This document shows, in pieces, positions 10,481-22,119 of a DNA stretch of 64,000 bases. The DNA lies in the NCBI GenBank assembly GCA_963573315.1, contig OY752141.1, positions 3,472,001-3,536,000 on the forward strand. The letters are read 5' to 3'. The position numbers and the translations under genes were made by a program. The stretch is from Entomortierella parvispora. Lineage: Eukaryota; Mortierellomycota; Mortierellomycetes; Mortierellales; Mortierellaceae. The notes beneath the pieces are model-generated. The model made no database searches. It was given only the letters and a program-made list of their open reading frames with translations, and was not told the origin of the DNA. How positions within the stretch are numbered: the first letter of the stretch is position 1; each line of letters starts with the position of its first letter.

Positions 10481-13453
10481 TTAAATGACCTTCCAGCCCA
10501 GGTCGTAGACAACAAACGGATAGCGTTCATCCCGTGTACTGACCAATCGCATGAACCGGAATCCCGAGGTTTCATGGATCACAAACTTGCATTGGGTCCT
10601 CCATCCATAATCCTCGTAATATGACAACAGTGGTTTCTTGGATCCATGATCGTTGGAGCGTTCGTAAATCCTCGCCAGTTCATCCTCGTCAAAGATTTGG
10701 TTATCCACTTCTTGGTTCAAGAATGCGTATTCAACATCAATAGGCACCTTGCCCTTGTAATTGCTGTTCCTAATTGCTTTGCAAGTGACGCTCAGCGGGA
10801 TAGTTTTCTATGATTAAAAAAAAAAAAAGAGGCGTGCGTACACGAGTGTCAGATATTGAAGTAGGAGAGGGAGACAATAGAGAAGAAATGGGACTTTCTG
10901 TTCTTACGTAAACTGCGTCGCTTCCAGCCACCTCCAGGCGGGCATTGTGGATCCATTGGTCGCCCATTTGGTGTAGTAGTCGGAACTCGATTTTCCTATC
11001 CACCTGCAACAACATGTCGATACCGATATAGTCGCCTTTGGCAATGGGCTGTGTGCTCTTGTAAGCCGTGTCGTCCAAGCCATCGACCGCTTTACTGAAC
11101 GGATGGCGAATATAAGGTGTGGGATCCAAGTAATGGTAATGCAATTTCTCGCTCTCCTCGATATCGATATACGGCCGATACTTGAACATGCTCACATCGG
11201 GGAACGGATGCTTGTTCGAAATAATCAAACAACGATCGTCCGCACAGGGCGAACGCACATCTCTTTCCAGATATGTCGGGTGCAACTCTTCCCGTTCAAA
11301 GGCCGGGTCTTTTCTGGCAAGAGCATCCCACAGCTTTTGGGCCGCCTTGTGCTAAATTAAATAAATAAAAAAAAAATACGTTCAAACAAAATCAGTCCTG
11401 ACCGATCCCTTGTCAACTGTCCTTCATTTGGACTCTTGTACAAGAAAAGGAGAAGAATATCCTCTCGTTGGACCTACCATATAGAGTTTGTTTCTCGTCT
11501 TGCCCTCAGAACCCTTACTGAAAGCCACAGCATCCTCTGCTGGGTCGACCAATTCCAGAAGGTAGTTCTCGAGTTGGTACGGAACTTGGTTCAAGAAAGT
11601 TGAAAAGTACATGTCTCCATAAGCAAACTCCAGAGGGTCCATATCTGTAACCGAAGCCTGCTTTAAAAAGTTGACGACGCTCTCCCGAGTAGCCATGGCC
11701 CCTGTTCCCAGCCATGAAAAGCACGCGTGGATGTCGATCTCTGCAAAAAATAATAAAAATAAAAAAAGAAGGACCGTTGAGAGTCAGTTTTGGTTTGTTC
11801 AATATCAACGACAGTAAAACAAAATACAAGAGAAAGAGACATACCGGCTTCAAAGAAGCACCACCGCCAGTTAGTAAGTGCCCACACGTCCGAGTTGGTA
11901 TCTGTGTGCAGGAACTGTGGGAACCGTAAAAAGTTGGCGTACATGGACCGGAGGTAAAAGATCTTCCAGTCGTCGTCCTGGAAGTAGCAATAAGGAGCCG
12001 ATGCCATGGCGCAGGCCATGTATCGTGCCACAAAGAACATGTTGGAGGGCGAGTTGAAGACGCGGACTTTTGGACACGAGAACATCTATGCACGAAACAA
12101 ACAAACAGGTACAGGACAAATATAATGAGATGCTATGTTTCTGTGGCCTCCTCCTCTTTACTCCTTGAGTGGCCCCTCCAAGGGTCCTCCTGCAGTCTCA
12201 TCCCTGGATGCTCTCCTGTTTTTCCGCTCTCCGCACTAGCGTCGTTTCTGGTAGTCTAAAATGCCTGTTTGCTACCCCTGTCCCTGAAGCTCAATTGACG
12301 TCCTCGTGGACAGGTTTTCTTTTTTTTTTTCCTTTGTCGCGCTTGGGGTGCTTTGTCCAAGAGGCTATGCTTTTCGGTAACGTTACATGTCGACTCCTGT
12401 CCCGTCAAGAGGAGAGGCCCGTTCCCAATTGTCTGTGTGACAATGCACTGAACTCCTTCAACTCCAAAAGCACAAAGATCTCTCCGTGGGATGGTTATAA
12501 AAATGATTTGCCTCATTTACCTTTTCCTCAATGTGAATGTCGACCTTGTTGTTCCAGATCATGATCTCCTTGAACATAATGTGAGGACACAGATGCTCGA
12601 CAATGTCCTTTAATGAATCCAGTCTGGACCAATTCAGCAGGACCGCTGTCATCATATTGGCGCCTTCGGTTGGACGCAGGTCCAGATCCGTGATGTCTCC
12701 TCGATCGACCCATGTTGGAGGCTGGACTGGCTGATTGGCGAAATAACGATGCTCCCGCGATCCAAACGCCAGACGGAACACCAATGCAAAGACAAGATAC
12801 AAGAGCCAAAGGGTCAGGGCTGCCACTGGAATCAAGACTCTCAACCGGATCCGCCGGGCTGTCGTAAATGAACCCAGCAAAGTAGAGGACGTGGTCGAGA
12901 TGTTGTTGTGGCCTGTCGTGGTCCTGCTAAAGTAGGTTCGGAAGAAGCGGCGAGCCCGGGCCGTAATGGACCGCGAGAACTGATCCAGATGATGACTGTG
13001 CTGATGCATGTTGATCTTGAGCGAGGGCATGGAACGGGAGCCAATAGCGGCCGAGACGGCAGCCGTAGCAGATCCAAGGATGCCAGATGAGGATCCCGAT
13101 GTTCCTAATCCCCCTGCGGTTCCTCCTGATGATTGCGACAGGGACGAGGCAGCGGATATTGGGATAGAGCCATGGTGATTACTGTTCTTGCTGTTGTTGA
13201 CAAAGTTGGAGGTGTTATTATTGATCTGATGGAACGACTGCGAGTGGGATCTGGCGCGGGTGTGATTGGCCTTGTCGGAGGAAGAGGTGGTGGAAGTGGT
13301 GGTGGTGGTGGTCGAGTGATGAAGATGCTGGGTGGAAGATACAAAGGAGGACGTGGGTGTGACGGGGGGAGATGCAGAGGATTTGTTTGTGTGTTGATGC
13401 GAATAGTGATGATGGTGCGATGAGGAGCCAGTGCTGGCCCGTTCCGGATCCAT
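10481..13453 (-). CDS. Type II membrane glycosyltransferase-like protein
   Basis: Five exons (13453-12521, 12085-11845, 11740-11478, 11351-10908, 10807-10481) give 735 residues. A ~200-residue Ser/His/Asn-rich cytoplasmic N-terminus leads to one transmembrane anchor (IPVAALTLWLLYLVFALVF, about 235-253). The luminal part has marks of a GT-A fold: a strand with AVLLNWSRLDSLKDIVEHLC, then EIMIWNNK, then YCYFQDDDW, where DDD is a plausible DxD metal/nucleotide-sugar site. Later parts (WLGTGAM, EFAYGDMYFS) resemble acceptor-side motifs of EXT/GT64-like enzymes. A Golgi sugar transferase is therefore likely; donor and acceptor are unknown. The first intron (435 nt) is long for this window. The C-terminal ~250 residues look like a separate beta-rich domain that I could not name. 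Confidence 0.75.
12086..12520 (-). other. Long first intron of the glycosyltransferase-like gene
   Basis: Donor GTAAAT after a GAG-GAA-AAG codon triplet and acceptor CATAG before ATG-TTC keep phase 0. At 435 nt it is several times longer than most introns here. Open stretches on both strands inside it show no conserved protein. Confidence 0.75.
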
Positions 13454-13884
13454 CGTTAGTTGAATATATGAAGAGAGGAGAAGAAAAGAAAGAGAGAGAG
13501 GGGAGGAGGGGTATTTGATGGGGGATGGATATGGACGAGAGGAGAGAGAAGAGAGGAGAAAAGAAAGAAAAGAGACGGGAGTCCAGACCAGAACTGACAA
13601 GGAGCAAGACACGACGTGGATCCCAGGCAGGGCCATGGTGTGTCCACAAATTGCACCCAGGAAAGGAAGGAAAGGGCACACGCAAAAAAAGTCGACACGA
13701 TCCATCCAATCAAGACCACCCCTCTCGACGGCAGGCTACACGTTCCGCTCTTTCTTTCTGCTCTGTTTGTGTACACGCGAAGGATGGGAAGCCATTATTG
13801 AGGAGTTCTCTTGCCTTCAAAAGTTTTTTTTGTTACATGCAAAGTCTCTATTAAGTGGTATATGGCTGAGCTATCTGCTGAGCT
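13454..13884. other. Upstream region of the glycosyltransferase-like gene
   Basis: A 431-bp gap between tandem minus-strand genes. The half near the start is GA-rich on the plus strand (CT-rich on the coding strand), as in other leaders here. No gene seen. Confidence 0.6.
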
Positions 13885-15826
13885 CTACACGTTCAAGGTC
13901 GAGTCATGCTCTTGCTTTTGTGGCTGGACCTGCTGCAGGCTCTGCTCCTCCTTGATCCGGTTCAGGACCTCATTCTGCTCGTCCATATCTTGCTCGTACT
14001 GTGCCTGGTCCTTCTGTTTCTGCTTCTTGCCACCCATGAACAAGAACACCATTGGAAGCAGCAGGAATGTCACCACCCCGATCAAAACACATGTCCACAA
14101 GAAGCTCGTCTCCTGGTAGATCACCGTGCCGAGCAATGGGCCTGCAACCATACCCAAACTGAACGTCATGTTGAACAGCGCAAACGCTCTCGCGAAACCA
14201 TCGCCGTCGCCCGTCACCCGGACCACGGCCGAGATCTCGCCCAGGACAGGCGTGATATAGGTCGCGCACGTGGCACCTATTCCGACCAGGAACAGAATCA
14301 TGGCCCACAGAGGCACGCTAGGGATGCCAAGGACAATCACCAGGACAGCGCAGACTGCAATAGCAATGCCCGACATCCATTTGGCACCATGCTTGTCCGA
14401 GAACCAACCAGCAATTGGCGAAACAAACGAAGGGATACTTATGGCCAAAAAGATGACACCGATCTGGGTTTTCGACAGGTTGAATCGGTCAGCCAAGACC
14501 AAAGGAAGAACTGGCTCCAAGGCTATGTTCATGTTCAAAAAGAAGATTCAAATAAAGATGAGTATCTTCGACCTTTTTTTTTTCTTACTCTTGGAAACGA
14601 ACATGACACAATACCGCTAGGAGACGTACCAGCAATAAGGAAAGCCTGGATGAAACTGACAACCAGGGCCGTGATCAACCGCTTGCTGGTCAGCAATCCT
14701 CGCATCGTCGTCATCTTGGCGATTGTCTGCGTTGACGAAGGCGCAACATTCTCCTTCAGATTCTCGTCCACAGATTGCTGCTGTTGCTTCATCTCCAATG
14801 TTTGGCTCTCCTGCTGCTGTTGTTGTTGTTTCTGGTAAGCTCGAATGGCAAGGATCTTGGCACTGCGAGGCTCAATGATCAAGAGACGCGCCGTGAGATC
14901 GATAGCAATCAAGATGATACAAAACACATAGGGGGCCTTCTCTCCAACGTGATCTTGCAACAGTCCGCCGACGGGTGGACCGACCATCAACCCCAAGGTC
15001 TGTCCAATCATGACTTTACCCATCTCTGCACCGAGCTGGTTTGCTGGGTATGTGTCTGAAAGCAAAGCAAAGCCAAGAGTCAGCATCGTACCGCCTGCCA
15101 ATCCGGCTGCGAAACGGGCAACCAACAAGAGCTATTAAAAAGAAAACCAGGAAATGGCAGGAAGGGTCAATTGATCATGTTGATTGAGGCCTTCAATGAA
15201 CGAGTACACAAAGTACACCTTACCCAGAAATAATTCATGGCCTCCATGAAGCAAACGGTCGAGAGCAACAAACAGACCAAGCCGACGACCATTGGGACAC
15301 GGCGGTTGGCCATCTTGTCCGAGATGATGCCAGCGACAGGGGAAGAGATCAATAGACCGATGGCGTAGCAAGCAATCAGGGCGCCGTTGGCCGTGGACTT
15401 GAGACCCAATTTTTCGACAATGAACGGCGTCAGAGGCATGATGATTCCATAACAGAGTAGATCAACAAAAACGGCCAGGCCGACGGTGAAGGACAAGAAA
15501 GTTCGTGAACTTCTGAGTTTAATGAACCGACTTGTGGGTACTTCTTCCTCTCCAACCGTCGGTGCTGCGGTGATCGGTTCGCTCAGGGTTGCACACCGGT
15601 CAATGTCCATGTCAGCGTCAAAGGACTTTTGTGAAGCATAGACGGGCGGCTGTATTGAGTCTGCCTCTCCTTTGGGCTAAGCAGATAGAGTATGAAAGGT
15701 GAGAAAGATCAAAAAATGAAGATTAATTGTGTGATTCTTCATCCCTCCTGAAATATCAATTGAGACGATCGATCGCAACACAGCCACAGCTTTGTAATGT
15801 TGTCGTACGTTGTGTGAGGAGGACAT
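13885..15826 (-). CDS. MFS (DHA1-type) proton antiporter
   Basis: Exons 15826-15809 (six residues, MSSSHN), 15676-15224, 15131-14630 and 14522-13885 give 536 residues. The polytopic protein has about 12 hydrophobic helices. It starts with FVDLLCYGIIMPLTPF in helix 1 and carries the drug:H+ antiporter motif C in helix 5 (GQTLGLMVGPPVGGLL). The central cytoplasmic loop holds a poly-Q stretch (about 295-325) between the two six-helix halves; the C-terminal tail is hydrophilic and Gln-rich. The closest families are fungal DHA1 and vesicular-amine-transporter-like carriers. The substrate cannot be read from sequence. The tiny first exon is the least certain part: the next in-frame Met is 23 codons into exon 2 and would also give a complete transporter. 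Confidence 0.85.
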
Positions 15827-16704
15827 GAAAGTGGCGGTGGTGGCGGGGTGGTTGGTCAAAGCGATGTTGAATCTGAATGCAGAACAGAGAGATGAATGTA
15901 TGAAATAAAAGAGATGGAGTGGACAAACAAACAAACAGTCGAAGAATTCAGAGGCGGGGAACAAGTATCTTTATAACTTTGTTATGGTATTTATCGTTCG
16001 TTCGAGGTATCTTTCCTGGGCTTCTTTTTCTTTTAGGGCAAACAACAACTTCACCGCATCAGGTCATATTTGACTTCCTGTTCTGGGTTTGCTGTGCAGT
16101 CAGTAGTCTTGTCTTGTCGATGCAGCCCTCGGATTGATTTTGTTCCCTCAAGAGCAGCCTTCCCTCCCCCCTCCACTCTCAACTTTCCCACCCCACCCTC
16201 GATCAATGCAAAGTCGCGCCCTCCCAATGAACGAATTGGACTTTCGGCAATCGAGAGTACCAGCGGTCAACAGCTTTGATCCATAAACCTTCCATCTTTC
16301 TTGGCCTCTAACACTCCGCTGGCCCTCAAGGTTCCCCTCCCTCCCTGAGACCACATAAAACTCCAACAGGAACAATGCGTCCTTGCGGAGAAATTCTTTT
16401 AAAGAGTTCTGCGCTCAAAAGTCAAACAAATCGCCACTTTTTTTGGTGCCGATCACTGTCTCGATCGGCGGGTCAAGATCTAAACTTCTTTTGGGCGAAA
16501 TCGGTGTGTCCTGCTCTTGACGCCTTTCGTTGCCCCTCTTGATTGTAGCAGCAAGATGTGGCGGTTAGGCTGTCGAATGGCTGCGCGAAATAGTGACAAC
16601 CTAAAACCGAAAGTTGGTTGAACTAGAAGTTCTTGCAAGTTCAAAGGACTTTCAGTACCCAACCATGCTGAATTGGGATCCTCCCGCGGCTTCGGATGTG
16701 AACC

Positions 16705-16717
16705 TTAAGGGTATATT
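16705..16717 (+). promoter_or_regulatory. TTAAGGGTATATT element upstream of tRNA-Tyr
   Basis: Identical 13-mer to the one at 63294-63306 (minus) upstream of tRNA-Arg. It ends 89 bp before the first base of the tRNA and contains a TATA-like core. A polymerase III upstream element is inferred from the coincidence at two tRNA genes. Confidence 0.55.
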
Positions 16718-16738
16718 ATTAAGGGTTCAATTCTATAG

Positions 16739-16746
16739 TCACGTGA
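16739..16746. promoter_or_regulatory. TCACGTGA palindrome (E-box type)
   Basis: Perfect palindrome 60 bp upstream of the tRNA-Tyr gene. CACGTG is the core of bHLH factor sites in fungi. One of six TCACRTGA sites in intergenic DNA of this window. Confidence 0.5.
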
Positions 16747-16806
16747 TTTGAGGAGGAAATTGCTACAATAAATATTATAATTCCGCCCGTCAAAAGCATC
16801 AAGACA

Positions 16807-16890
16807 TCCGAAAATAGCTCAGTTGGTAGAGCGGGAGACTGTAGTTTGTCTGTCATCTCTAGGTCCCTGGTTCAAATCCGGGTTTTCGGA
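16807..16890 (+). tRNA. tRNA-Tyr (anticodon GTA) with ~10-nt intron
   Basis: The cloverleaf can be drawn by hand. Acceptor TCCGAAA pairs with TTTCGGA; the D arm is AGCTC...GAGC; anticodon stem GGAGA pairs with TCTCT with one G-T pair; the T arm is CCTGG-TTCAAAT-CCGGG. The loop reads CT-GTA-G, then about 10 intron bases (TTTGTCTGTC), then A. The intron follows position 37, the canonical site for eukaryotic tRNA-Tyr. A and B boxes are intact, so it should be transcribed by RNA polymerase III. Confidence 0.93.
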
Positions 16891-17578
16891 TATACTTTTG
16901 CCTTTTACTCCAAATTCGAAAGACGCGTCTTCAATGAAAAACACTCTCGCTCGCTGTTGGGTAACACTTTTTTTTTCGACTCCATCCCCAGGGTGAGCAA
17001 TTGTTGTAACGAAAATTATCATTTTGGGGGGTCGAGGTGTGTACCAGTTTGCGGGTTTGACTAATATCACTGAGGGAATAATGGTAGAATGATGCAAGTG
17101 AGCTGTAAAAACTTGTGAACTTGGCAATGATCTGCTACTTGAGCTATAAAGAATGATGAGCACGTCTCAAGACTCAAAATATCTACCCCTGTAGATGTGG
17201 GTAAACAGGATGCAAGCAAAGCAGACAAGGCAGCCAAATTACTACACTTGGAATTCGAAGATCGCGCCGCGGGCTGAAGAGAAGTCAGTCGTTGACTGGC
17301 ATCATTTGATGTATGATCGCGAACTATGACAAAGATCTGCACATAAGAAACTAGCAAGGAAGGAAGTAAAAGAGGGAAAAGCGCATCGCGAAAGAGTGCT
17401 ATTCTCCAATGGCTCTAACGTCTAATCTAGGGAAGCGGAGGCACACGAATTAGATTCGCGTACTCGACGCAACAAGAACCATTGCAATGCTTGAACCGAG
17501 AATTGATCCAATACTGAAAATGTCTAATCAATAAGACGGACAAAACAAAATGTACATTGGCAGATGTGCTGATTTTTT
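16891..17578. other. Intergenic region downstream of tRNA-Tyr
   Basis: It holds a T-run about 75 bp after the tRNA (near 16970) and the 3' flank of the kinesin gene. Short frames are unconvincing. No gene seen. Confidence 0.6.
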
Positions 17579-20500
17579 TTATTGTCCTTGAACCATGCTG
17601 TTGTCGGAGAGAGTTGGTGGGGTGTAATAGACGGGTTCAAAATCCTGTAGTTCGTTGATAAAGATGTTATCCAAATTCTCTTTCGAACGCTTCGGGCTTG
17701 GTGGTTGGTCGTCTTCTTCTCTGTCGTGCTTCTGCGAGATCGGGAACTCTACAGCCAGAGGAGGGAACGAAAGAGAGGGAAGCAGTGGAAGTGGTGGGAG
17801 AGGAGAAATATCTAGCTGAGGAGTAAACGTCGATTTGTTTTCCAATGTTTCCCACTTGATAGGTCCTTTACCGCCTTCTCGATGTGAGTCAATTCCCCGC
17901 ATTGGACCTCCTCCAAAACCTATGGATCTCCTAGGAGCTCCCATGGACAATCTCCTACTACCAGGGTATGCCTGCATCCGTGAAATGGGCTGCATGGTGG
18001 GCGCAGAAATTGAACGCGTGCTGTCTCCACTGCCAGCTGATGGTGGACTTGATTCGTTCAATAGACTGTTCTTGGTAATAGAAGGAGGTGAGTCGCTGGC
18101 GCTCCGCACATGTCGAGACTGTCCACTCTTGCCCAAGGATTCCCATCTGATAGGTCCTTTGTTTCCATCTACAGCCGGATTCACACCTCTCATAGGCCCT
18201 CCACCGAAACTGATAGAGTTCATCCTGGCGCTCATCGGTTGTCCTTGTAGTTGCTTTGGTGGAGGTGCCGATAAAGCAGGGCTTGGTTTGGGGAGATCAA
18301 GCAGAATAGTTGCATTGCGTTGTTCGTCCTTAGCGATCACATCTAGCGAAAAAGTGACCCTGCGCTTCGTGGGGATGGAGACCCTTAGAGGATTCTTTAG
18401 CACACCTCGTTTCTTCATCTTGGAAGGGGAGTAGACGATCCCGGTTGGCTTGCTCGCCTTTCTTGGTGAGCTGGAAATTCTCTGCACGTCAGGGGATGCT
18501 GGCCAAGCGACACTGACGCCCGACTGTCTCTTCGGAGAGAGGGGTATTTTTCGGAGTACAGGTATCTTGGGTGTCAGAGATAGTTTTCGAGCTGCTGCTT
18601 TCTCTGGGTGGGGCATCGTTCGTGGAACATTGGAGGTAGCGGAACTAGCTCTGTGAGCGGGAATGTTCGTGCCTACCATCGGGATTGGGGCCATGGACTT
18701 TTCTTGTTCTTGTAGTTGCCTTGTCAAGAGCTCTATCCACTGGCCTAAATCGTGGATAAGCCGATCAACAACGATAACGTCGCTCAACGGCGTTCCGGAC
18801 GGCTTTAATTGGAGATCCGATGGCTTTGCAGCCTCCCCAAAAAGTCTCTTCCACCGATGGAGGGCCTTGAGTTCTTCAGAGGCGATAAGTAGCTGATCCT
18901 GAAGCTGTTCATGTTTGGATTCAACGGGCTTCTTCCTTTGGATCAGATCAGGTGATTTCCGTGTGGTGAGGTTGGGGTTCTGTGGAGACATGGGTGCGAA
19001 GGCGGTACTGGTCTTTCCTTGTCCACGTAGTTTGCCCTTGAGCTCTGCGACTTCTTGCCGAAGTTCATAGATGACTTGGACGTATTCGGAGACATGGCGA
19101 TCAATGTTGAGCGTGTTCTTGGAGACCTTGGTTTTGATGTTTTTGGCGCGGTTAGCGTACTTGAGGGTATTCTGAGTCTCTTCGTAGTGCTGACTGGAGG
19201 GGCTGACACAGGCGATCATGACTGTCTTGCAATTGCCTCCCAAAGAAAATTTGAGTAGGCGCGTCAGTTTGCTATCCCGATAAGGGATGTGAGCTTTTGC
19301 CCTGTTTTCACAAAGTGCATTGATACAGTTGCCGAGTGATAATAGCGATTTGTTGATGTTGGCACCTGTTTTTCCAGAAATGAATTCGTCAAAAGGTCAG
19401 AAATTGCCTTCTCATAAAAAGAAAGGATATAGATCCAAGAGCTGATATTTCTTACCCTCTGTCAATCGTCTGCCTTGATTCTTCGTAACTGACGCTCTTT
19501 CGCTTCCTGCCAAGTCGATTAGAGACAGGGTTGCCATAGTAAAGTCCTCTGACACATCAGCTGTTTTTGATCGTTGACAGACATTAATCTGAAGAACAGC
19601 ATGAGAGCGGGAGGACGCCGCATTCGCCTCAGTAGGAGAGACAGTCCTTTGCTCATTTCCTTTAAAAACCAGCTCCATGAGTTCATCAATCTATCAATGC
19701 GGAGAGTGGTCCAGTTAGAAGAGATGGATGTGGTTGGTCTTTTCATGATTCCATGAGCCATAGTAAGAAGTCCAAATACATACCCCTGCCGGGTGGTGTT
19801 CCGAGAGTCCTGAAATTATGATCTTCTTGACAGAGTCTTCCCTCATGTGCAAGCAAGTAGGTTTGGCTGTGGGGTCTGGCGTGACCAGCAAGTCCCGGAT
19901 GGTTTCGTTGTAAACCTCTAGGTAAGACACCGATATCTCTACAGTTTTTTCGTCCTCCCGTTCCTTCATTCTCTCGTAAAGTTCCTGCATAGTAAGAAAG
20001 ATAATTCCTGGCTTTTCTGGCGTTCCACTGATCGTGTGTGTCTTTCCACAACCTGTTGCTCCGTACGCAAATAAGGTGCCATTGTATCCATCCAAAACGC
20101 CGTCGATCAAATGCCTCGTGGTATTTTCAAACACCTGGATCGTAGAATAAGAGACCAATTAGTTCTTTTTCCTTGTTAACGAAGTCGCCACTCCTTGTCC
20201 TTTGAGACGCGTTCTGCATACCTCTTCTTGTTGTGCATCCTCATTAAAGACCCTGTCGAAAGCAAAGCGCATGTCCTTGAATTTCCGATATGCCTGGACA
20301 GGTAATAGAGATCGCTGGAACTTTGAAAGGCTCTCTGGGTCTGGTGGATCAAAGATAAGAACATGGTCATCCAGCGCATCCACAATCTTGCGGATCTTTG
20401 TCGCGGCTATTTTGCTAGTGTTCGAATCCTGTTCAGAAGTGGAGAGGAACGCATCGGCAGAGAAATTGAACTTGCTGGTGGGTGCAAGCGGCAGACGCGC

Positions 20501-20797
20501 TTCTTCTTCAGAGCTAAAGGGTCTGACCCGAACTATTCAGATCATCAACCCGTGCAAAAGTTGTTGTTTTTTTTGTTAGTAAACGCGAGCTTTTTTGTTC
20601 CTGGCGCGTGATTGAGGGGATTGATTAAGAAGCCGTGGGGTGAGGAATGTATTCGTACCAGCAACAAGAATCGCGGATTCAGATGGCCAGGGTGTTGCTT
20701 GGTGCTTTTTTGTCATCTTTGGCGAATCAGAGTCTCCGACACGGAAGGGATTGGGGAGCTCGGTGCATGGGATGGGGGAGGCGAGTGAGGATGCCAT
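17579..20797 (-). CDS. KIP3: Kinesin-8 (Kip3-like) motor protein
   Basis: Five exons (20797-20659, 20532-20222, 20134-19784, 19690-19456, 19365-17579) give 940 residues. The motor domain begins at about 46 ([18 protein letters not shown], spanning the exon 1/2 joint). It has the P-loop [14 protein letters not shown], in which GCGK rather than GAGK is characteristic of Kip3/Klp5/Klp6; switch I NAASSRSH; switch [10 protein letters not shown]; and a final helix with [15 protein letters not shown]. The neck sequence [20 protein letters not shown] is typical of kinesin-8. These plus-end-directed motors depolymerise or dampen microtubules and act in spindle length control and nuclear positioning. 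The tail is Pro/Ser/basic-rich and carries two copies of an FGGGPMRG...KGPI(R/K)WE motif. The start is the only ATG that leads into the motor through a clean donor. Confidence 0.93.
17841..18217 (-). repeat. Duplicated ~26-residue motif in the kinesin-8 tail
   Basis: Two copies in the coding frame, at about 18217-18137 and 17920-17841. Each contains FGGGPMRG, a variable 6-8 residue spacer, KGPI(R/K)WE(S/T)L. The conserved core and diverged spacer suggest selected binding sites rather than recent slippage; this is inference. Confidence 0.8.
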
Positions 20798-21681
20798 GCT
20801 CCGCTTGGATGCTATGATTGGTCGCAGCCGATGGGGCCTTCAGCCAGGCGGGTGAGAAGGTGTGAGAGGGGAGGTGGTGGTGGAGGATATGTACAGTGCA
20901 GGTGGGGTGAAGAAGGAGGGATGATGATAAGGGAGAGATGGAAGAGGTGAATGTTGTTGTTGCTCTGTTTGATTAATTTAATTGACTCGTTTTGTGTGGT
21001 TTGCATGGACATGCAGTGAACAAAAAAAAACGTGACTGCGGACGCAGGTCAATTTTAGGTTTGTTCGACAGACTGACGACCTGGACGCGTCTCTTTCGCT
21101 TCTCGGACCTTGCCTTCGTTGCATACACTGCACTGTTTGCAGCAAGAAAGCGAGAGAGGAAGAAAAGTGAAGAAGAGAGAGAACATCAATGAGAGGATTT
21201 TGCTCAAAACCCTTCTCCATGCTTGTTGTCTACTTGTCGAAATGGCTCGACCAGACTGCGATCAAAGCCCAGGTCAAGTCTGCCTCTTCCCTCCTACGAT
21301 CCGCCAGAGTTTGGAATGGCGCAATGGGAGAGTAGTGCTAGGTGAGGTTCCCAAAGTTTCTTATTCCCAGCATTGCTTTGGAAAGACAGAGAAAGCGCCG
21401 AGGATATCGGCAAGGTGAGGCCAGGAAGCGCGAAACATCCACGTTCTCCCAAAGAGGAGATCCGTGTCCGTGTCACAGCCCTCTGTCCTCACCCGTCAGT
21501 CGTCATAGCTCAGTGTGAGTGAGACACCGCGCCAGAAGCAACTCGAAGGATTTTTTTTCTCATCGTACGTTCTGTTTAAAAGACGTCTTTTCTCAACTCT
21601 TTTACTCCTCACCCACCTCCTCTTCCGCCCAACCCCCACAATCCTAGTTCCAATTACACTTTCTCATCGAAGCTACACACA
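20798..21681. other. Divergent intergenic region, kinesin-8 / small protein
   Basis: 884 bp carrying two divergent promoters. The 3' part is pyrimidine-rich just before the ATG at 21682. No further gene seen. Confidence 0.6.
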
Positions 21682-21993
21682 ATGTCGTCCGGCAACAACA
21701 AGACCGCTAGCAATAACGAATACGACCTTCATCCTCAGGTCAACAGAGTCCTCGAGAACCAAGGTTCGCACGGTCACAGCCCCCACGGAACATCCCCTTC
21801 GGCAGCCACAGCCAGCAACAGCGCAACAAAGTCTAATGTAGCCGTTGCATCCGCCACTTGCCACTGTGGAAAGAACGAGTGGGACCTGCACCCACGCTGC
21901 ATTAGAGAGATCGAAAACCATGGGTCTGCCAAAGACGTCAAGGCACTCCATGACCTGGAGCATCATTGCACACTGGCAGAGCACAAGAACTAA
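21682..21993 (+). CDS. Small orphan protein with duplicated DLHP motif
   Basis: Intronless, 103 residues, hydrophilic, no signal peptide or membrane segment. It contains two diverged copies of one module: residues 12-29 (NEYDLHPQVNRVLENQGS) and 65-82 (NEWDLHPRCIREIENHGS). They are joined by a Ser/Ala/His-rich linker. The second copy is preceded by Cys-His-Cys-Gly and followed by a His/Cys-bearing tail (four Cys in total: 60, 62, 73, 97). I do not recognise the family. The ATG lies in ACACAATG after a pyrimidine-rich leader, a good fungal start. The internal duplication argues for a real gene. Possible roles (metal binding, small adaptor) would be guesses. Confidence 0.7.
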   Translation: MSSGNNKTASNNEYDLHPQVNRVLENQGSHGHSPHGTSPSAATASNSATKSNVAVASATCHCGKNEWDLHPRCIREIENHGSAKDVKALHDLEHHCTLAEHKN

Positions 21994-22119
21994 GGAAGGC
22001 ACCCATGACTTTGGCCCTTTCCACCGTTTGCAACAGCAAATAAATCCCCTCTCGGGACTGTATATATAATGAATCGGAGCAGTCTATAGGAAAGAAACGT
22101 GGAGTTGTGCTACAATGGC

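Larger units (their letters stand above)
15827..16806. other. Intergenic region upstream of MFS gene and tRNA-Tyr
   Basis: 980 bp without a convincing protein gene. The last 110 bp hold two elements also found upstream of the tRNA-Arg at 63.2 kb (a 13-mer at 16705-16717 and TCACGTGA at 16739-16746). Confidence 0.6.

Noticed and set aside
12169-12564. 131-residue plus-strand frame in the glycosyltransferase intron
   Set aside because: Lies in an intron, no conserved features, composition like intronic DNA.
13906-14838. 310-residue plus-strand frame opposite the MFS gene
   Set aside because: Leu-rich then charge-rich antisense of transmembrane helices; no family features.
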